Shown here in pieces: positions 62,884 through 64,000 of a DNA stretch of 64,000 nucleotides. Below the pieces are notes generated by a model. That model was given only the letters and a program-made list of their open reading frames with translations, ran no database searches and was not told where the DNA came from. The DNA is from Phycisphaeraceae bacterium (GTDB taxonomy: Bacteria > Planctomycetota > Phycisphaerae > Phycisphaerales > UBA1924), in contig JAHBWW010000001.1 of NCBI GenBank assembly GCA_019636795.1, positions 434,001 to 498,000 on the forward strand, written 5' to 3'. The translations under genes and the position numbers were made by a program. Within the stretch, counting starts at the first letter, position 1; each line of letters opens with the position of its first letter.

Positions 62884-63763
62884 GGAGTTCGAGCGTTGCA
62901 TTGATGGCGTCGGCGAAGGGCGTGAAGCGAAGTGGGCAGATCGTGCGCATGAGTGTAATGTCGGCGATGTAGTCGGTGGCGCGAGGTGCGGGGGCGATCG
63001 TGAAGGTAGGCGAGAGGCCCAGGCGTGAAGCGATGGTTTGGGCCATGGTGCGAATGGAGGTCGGTTGGTCGCTGGCGAGGTTGACACGAAGCGGGGTGTC
63101 GTTGCGGCTGAGCATGTGCTGGGCGAGGTCGACGAGTGTGCGTGCGACGTCATCGACATAGGTGAGGCTGATGCGCAGGCCTTCGTGGTCTTCGGGGTGG
63201 AAAGGGTGCGGTTCGAGAGTGACGGGCTGGGATTGTTTGATGCGTGAGATGATGGTGGGGACCATCATGCGTTGTTGACCGGGGCCAAAGACTCCGAAGA
63301 GCCGCACGCAACAGGTTTTGAGTTCTGGGATTAGAGCGAGTGCTTCTTCAGCGTGGATTTTGCTCAGGGCGTAGGCGTTATCGCGACGGAAAGGCTGATC
63401 TTCGCGCATCGGCTCGAAGGTGTGCGCGTAGACGGTGCCGGTGGAGGCGTAGATGAATGCGCGGACACCAGAGCGTCGTGCGAGATCGGCTGCGCGGAGC
63501 GCGCCTACGACGTTGACAGCAAAGAGGTTGTCTGCATGAAGCGGAAAATCGCGGAAGTGGGGCGACTGGGCGAGGTAGAAGATAGTGTCGGTGCCATCCG
63601 GGAGGATGGGTTCGTCGCGTGCGATATCGCACAGTGCGAAGTTAGCGGGTGTGTGCTGGTCGGCGAGGCAGTCGATGCCGAACGAGGGAAGGTGGCGGGC
63701 AGCAAGTTCGCGAGAGAGTGAGCGGCCGATGAACCCGGTAGAACCGATAATGACTGCGTTCAT
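62876..63763 (-). CDS. NAD-dependent epimerase/dehydratase (extended SDR)
   Basis: 295 residues, ATG at 63763 overlapping the upstream stop in ATGA. The Rossmann motif is VIIGSTGFIGRSLSREL; Ser/Thr in YASTGTVYA; the active-site pair is in AYALSKIHAEEAL, where Tyr-x3-Lys is YALSK. LFGVFGPGQQRMMVPTIISR is typical of nucleotide-sugar epimerases. It sits between two glycosyltransferase genes in one overlapping operon. Confidence 0.88.
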   Translation of the reverse strand: MNAVIIGSTGFIGRSLSRELAARHLPSFGIDCLADQHTPANFALCDIARDEPILPDGTDTIFYLAQSPHFRDFPLHADNLFAVNVVGALRAADLARRSGVRAFIYASTGTVYAHTFEPMREDQPFRRDNAYALSKIHAEEALALIPELKTCCVRLFGVFGPGQQRMMVPTIISRIKQSQPVTLEPHPFHPEDHEGLRISLTYVDDVARTLVDLAQHMLSRNDTPLRVNLASDQPTSIRTMAQTIASRLGLSPTFTIAPAPRATDYIADITLMRTICPLRFTPFADAINATLELHA

Positions 63764-63999
63764 GGGAGTGAGGCTCCGGTATGAGAGAGTGCGAGTGCGA
63801 GACGTTGCGAGCAGGCGGAGAGACTGTAGTAGGTCTCGATATAGGTTCGGCCGAGGCTGCCGAGTTGTGGGAGAAGTTCGCGTTCGAGGCATAGGCGTTC
63901 GATTTCTCGTTCGATTGTTTCGGGGCGGATGTTGATGATGGGGCAGGCGTCGGGGGCGAGGAGATCGCGCTGTGGATTGCGGATGAAGCAGAGGACAGG
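63760..63999 (-). CDS. C-terminal fragment, probable glycosyltransferase (partial)
   Basis: The frame enters from beyond the window and ends at the TGA 63762-63760, overlapping the epimerase ATG. The 79 visible residues (PVLCFIRNPQRDLLAPDACP, ERLCLERELLPQLGSLGRTY, and then IETYYSLSACSQRLALAL) resemble the end of a GT4-like glycosyltransferase. The assignment is by context and tail resemblance only. Confidence 0.55.
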   Translation of the reverse strand, partial: PVLCFIRNPQRDLLAPDACPIINIRPETIEREIERLCLERELLPQLGSLGRTYIETYYSLSACSQRLALALSHTGASLP

Positions 64000-64000
64000 T

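Overview
The window looks like chromosome from a high-GC member of the Planctomycetota, most likely class Phycisphaerae. This is an inference from gene content: exosortase with short C-terminal sorting signals of the IPxP-TM-RRR type, subtilases ending in dockerin-like repeats, a C-terminal zinc ribbon of the CxxCGYxLxGL...CPECG kind, the futalosine menaquinone enzyme MqnE, and many starts with little or no Shine-Dalgarno sequence. No rRNA, tRNA or CRISPR array was seen.

Layout. 1-5.8 kb: the end of rpsA with its terminator, a secreted protein of unknown function, gyrA and a STAS-domain protein. 6-8.5 kb (minus): mqnE, then an ECF sigma factor and a putative membrane anti-sigma partner. 8.6-12.2 kb: a membrane-anchored sulfotransferase and dnaK, the latter behind a sigma54-like promoter. 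12.3-13.5 kb (minus): rdgB carrying a complete REP-associated tyrosine transposase (RAYT) element inserted in frame, the most striking object here. 13.5-17 kb: a PfkB-family kinase, an ALDH7-type dehydrogenase and rpiA. 17.2-18.3 kb (minus): lipA.

18.6-36.2 kb is one long plus-strand exosortase/exopolysaccharide locus: SLBB export lipoprotein, exosortase, EpsI-like protein, giant TPR protein, Wzz/BY-kinase-like protein, epimerase, WecA/MraY-like transferase, ParA-like ATPase, a VanZ-antiporter fusion and MurJ. Several genes overlap by 4 nt. Three candidate exosortase substrates lie elsewhere in the window (46.8, 60.0 and 61.0 kb).

36-44 kb is mixed housekeeping: SDR, thioredoxin-like protein, trpC, CPBP protease, GbsR/MarR regulator, a membrane-tethered HTH protein and a metallophosphoesterase. 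44-47.4 kb: a PL14-like lipoprotein, a subtilase broken at a run of eight G, and a sorting-signal protein. 47.5-50.3 kb (minus): a TPP riboswitch, a DinB-family gene and thiC. 50.3-54 kb (minus): three overlapping genes (zinc-ribbon membrane protein, M14 peptidase, alpha/beta hydrolase-S41 fusion). 54-64 kb: an oxidoreductase, a secreted EEP nuclease-like protein, an STN-domain protein, a second subtilase, two paralogous sorting-signal proteins and the end of a glycosyltransferase/epimerase cluster that runs off the window.

Small-scale structure includes two copies of a 62-nt palindromic repeat (5.9 and 17.1 kb, both between convergent genes), a near-identical 18-bp inverted repeat upstream of mqnE and upstream of the GbsR-type regulator, and six clear hairpin terminators.
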